From contig NZ_JAHLEB010000024.1 in the NCBI RefSeq assembly GCF_018861735.1, forward strand, positions 1-64,000: DNA of 64,000 nucleotides, written 5' to 3'. Below the pieces are notes generated by a model. That model was not told the DNA's origin. It saw only the letters and a list, made by a program, of their open reading frames with translations, and ran no database searches. Below are positions 62,759 to 64,000 of the stretch, piece by piece (position 1 is the first letter of the stretch; the number at the start of each line of letters is the position of its first letter). The DNA is from Clostridium lacusfryxellense. Lineage in GTDB: Bacteria > Bacillota > Clostridia > Clostridiales > Clostridiaceae. Both the position numbers and the translations under genes were made by a program.

Positions 62759-63733
62759 TTATTTATATATTGTTTTAGCTAAATTTGAAGAATGCTGAGT
62801 AGCTTCAAAATGCTTTCCATCTAAAGTAAATTTAACCCCATCAATCCAGTAACCTTTGTATTCTCTTTGAAGTATATTTTCTATAAGGGTATACTCAGTA
62901 ATTTCCCCACCTACCGAACCTTGCATTCTTTCATTCCAATAGCTCTTATCCCCTCCTAAATTTATAACAGCTATCTTTTTATTGGTTACTGTTTCTATAT
63001 CCTTTAACTCCAACGTTTCTCCATCAAAATACTTAGTTGATATGGTGCTAAGTATTTTCTTTATATTATCAGAAACCCCCAAACCTACTGTCTTAATCTC
63101 TTTTTCACTTATAACTTTATAATCAACATTTTTAGTTACTATCTTAAATATTCTCTCAGTTTTATCTGGTTTATCAATATTACTTTCTACTTTGTCTGTG
63201 GATTTTGCTTCTAAGGCTGTTTTCACCGGTTGCAAATATGCGTCAGCTCCTTCTCCAGTCATGTTTGAGTTAACATAGTACCTATATAAATTACCATCTT
63301 TATTATAACTAATTAATAAGTTTGAAAATGTTTCTGGTATATATGCCTTTACCTTAAGTGACATATTAGTATCAAAAGTTTTTTTACTATATAAATCCTC
63401 AATCACATCACACTTTATTCCATCATATTCAATATTTTGAATTTTAAAATCTGTTAGAACACTGTCTGTTGTCAAAATAAATGTTGCTGTAGGCGATTTA
63501 AACAAGGATAACTCCTCATTTTTTGTATATTTACTCAAATCGACTGCAGATACTTCATTTAACTTAATGCCAGTCTTCTTATCTACTGGTGTTTTTACAT
63601 CCTGCTTATTCTTTTTTTCAGTGGTATCTACTTTATTAGAAATGGGTTTTTGTTCAGATACTGGTGTTGTTTTTCCACATGCCGTTAACAACATGCTCCC
63701 AATTAATAATAATTGTAAAATTCTTATTTTCAT
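62759..63733 (-). CDS. Putative lipoprotein of unknown role
   Basis: A 324-residue protein with signal peptide (LQLLLIGSMLLTAC) and lipobox LTAC. A low-complexity Lys/Thr/Pro region follows (residues 25-60), then strand-rich halves (LSLFKSPTATFILTTDSVLT; FKIVTKNVDYKVISEKEIKT). The last 130 residues (KKIAVINLGGDKSYWNERMQ, GSVGGEITEYTLIENILQ) resemble the GerMN-type fold found in spore or cell-wall lipoproteins, but not closely. GGGGGAATT lies before the ATG. It converges with the lipoprotein gene on the plus strand. It is probably surface-exposed. No function can be assigned. Confidence 0.7.
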   Translation of the reverse strand: MKIRILQLLLIGSMLLTACGKTTPVSEQKPISNKVDTTEKKNKQDVKTPVDKKTGIKLNEVSAVDLSKYTKNEELSLFKSPTATFILTTDSVLTDFKIQNIEYDGIKCDVIEDLYSKKTFDTNMSLKVKAYIPETFSNLLISYNKDGNLYRYYVNSNMTGEGADAYLQPVKTALEAKSTDKVESNIDKPDKTERIFKIVTKNVDYKVISEKEIKTVGLGVSDNIKKILSTISTKYFDGETLELKDIETVTNKKIAVINLGGDKSYWNERMQGSVGGEITEYTLIENILQREYKGYWIDGVKFTLDGKHFEATQHSSNLAKTIYK

Positions 63734-63882
63734 TATAATTCCCCCTTTCTGACTTCGGCGTTATTTTAAGATCGGAATTAAACTAAATATACTTAATCTA
63801 TATACCCATACATACTTAACTATACCATAATTGCCATAATTAAACATATACATAATTATTAAAAAAGGTCTAATAGACTCAA

Positions 63883-63920
63883 TCTGAAAGTAACTCAATT
63901 GGTATTGTGTTACTTTCAGA
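63883..63920. other. Long perfect inverted repeat
   Basis: Arms TCTGAAAGTAAC/GTTACTTTCAGA are perfect over 12 bases with a 14-base loop. It lies upstream of the lipoprotein gene and may be a terminator for a gene to the right or a regulator site. Confidence 0.5.
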
Positions 63921-63943
63921 ATAACAATAATACTCGCTTAATA

Positions 63944-63981
63944 AAGGAACCCCCTATATGATATAATGATATGGGTTCCTT
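63944..63981. terminator. Stem-loop near the right end, gene outside the window
   Basis: Arms AAGGAACCC/GGGTTCCTT with an AT-rich loop containing TATAAT. No T run is seen on the plus strand. It probably belongs to a gene beyond the window. Confidence 0.4.
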
Positions 63982-64000
63982 GCGACGGAATATATGAAGA

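Overview
The window is AT-rich (my eye estimate is roughly 30% GC), with strong GGAGG-type ribosome binding sites, A+T-biased codons and Clostridium-type gene families: oleate hydratase, 2-enoate reductase, a sigma factor with DUF1659 and DUF2922 proteins, a BlaI/M56 pair and a yybP-ykoY riboswitch. It reads as a chromosomal stretch from a Clostridium sensu stricto-like Firmicute; the species cannot be told. No rRNA, tRNA, CRISPR array or intact transposase was found.

Layout. 0.2-10.7 kb holds metabolic, stress and transport genes: oleate hydratase, a ClpX-like ATPase, BlaI and M56 sensor, a cystatin-like small protein, a two-domain multicopper oxidase, a cupin/cytochrome-b5 gene broken by a 2-base shift, a MATE exporter and a CPBP protease. 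10.7-20 kb holds a SEC-C/pRiA4b-ORF3 protein, an ImmA-XRE pair, 2-enoate reductase, and a sigma/DUF1659/DUF2922/DnaD/HTH group that looks phage-derived. 20-32 kb mixes a regulator facing a GTPase-like protein, a frameshifted AAA ATPase, several gene remnants, a medium-chain dehydrogenase, a J-like/TPR/SEC-C protein, a TspO-like protein and small proteins. 32.5-35.6 kb is a P-type cation ATPase behind a manganese-type riboswitch. 35.6-46.5 kb is almost all on the minus strand and looks like a defence or conflict island: a PGN_0703-like nuclease, several unrecognised proteins, an overlapping phosphoribosyltransferase/DprA-SLOG/HAD operon, and a 1043-residue protein joining a possible RelE-like N-terminus, a UvrD-type helicase, TPR-like repeats and eight leucine-rich repeats. 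47-54.6 kb has an EcsC/SHOCT protein, a 2-kb graveyard with remnants of a DUF2357-type nuclease and an ion-channel filter, two DUF4230 proteins, a diguanylate cyclase and a frameshifted gene next to a WYL tail. 54.9-62.7 kb has a MazG-like pyrophosphatase, a PLD/SF2 helicase, a 125-bp duplicated gene start, a DUF985 cupin and an ABC-type ATPase with a lipoprotein. A further lipoprotein closes the window.

The strongest candidates for an undescribed system are the helicase-TPR-LRR protein (42.8-45.9 kb) and the PRTase-DprA-HAD operon beside it (40.3-42.4 kb). At least five genes are broken by 1-base changes in A runs. This is either active gene decay or uncorrected assembly error, and should be settled before the pseudogene calls are trusted.
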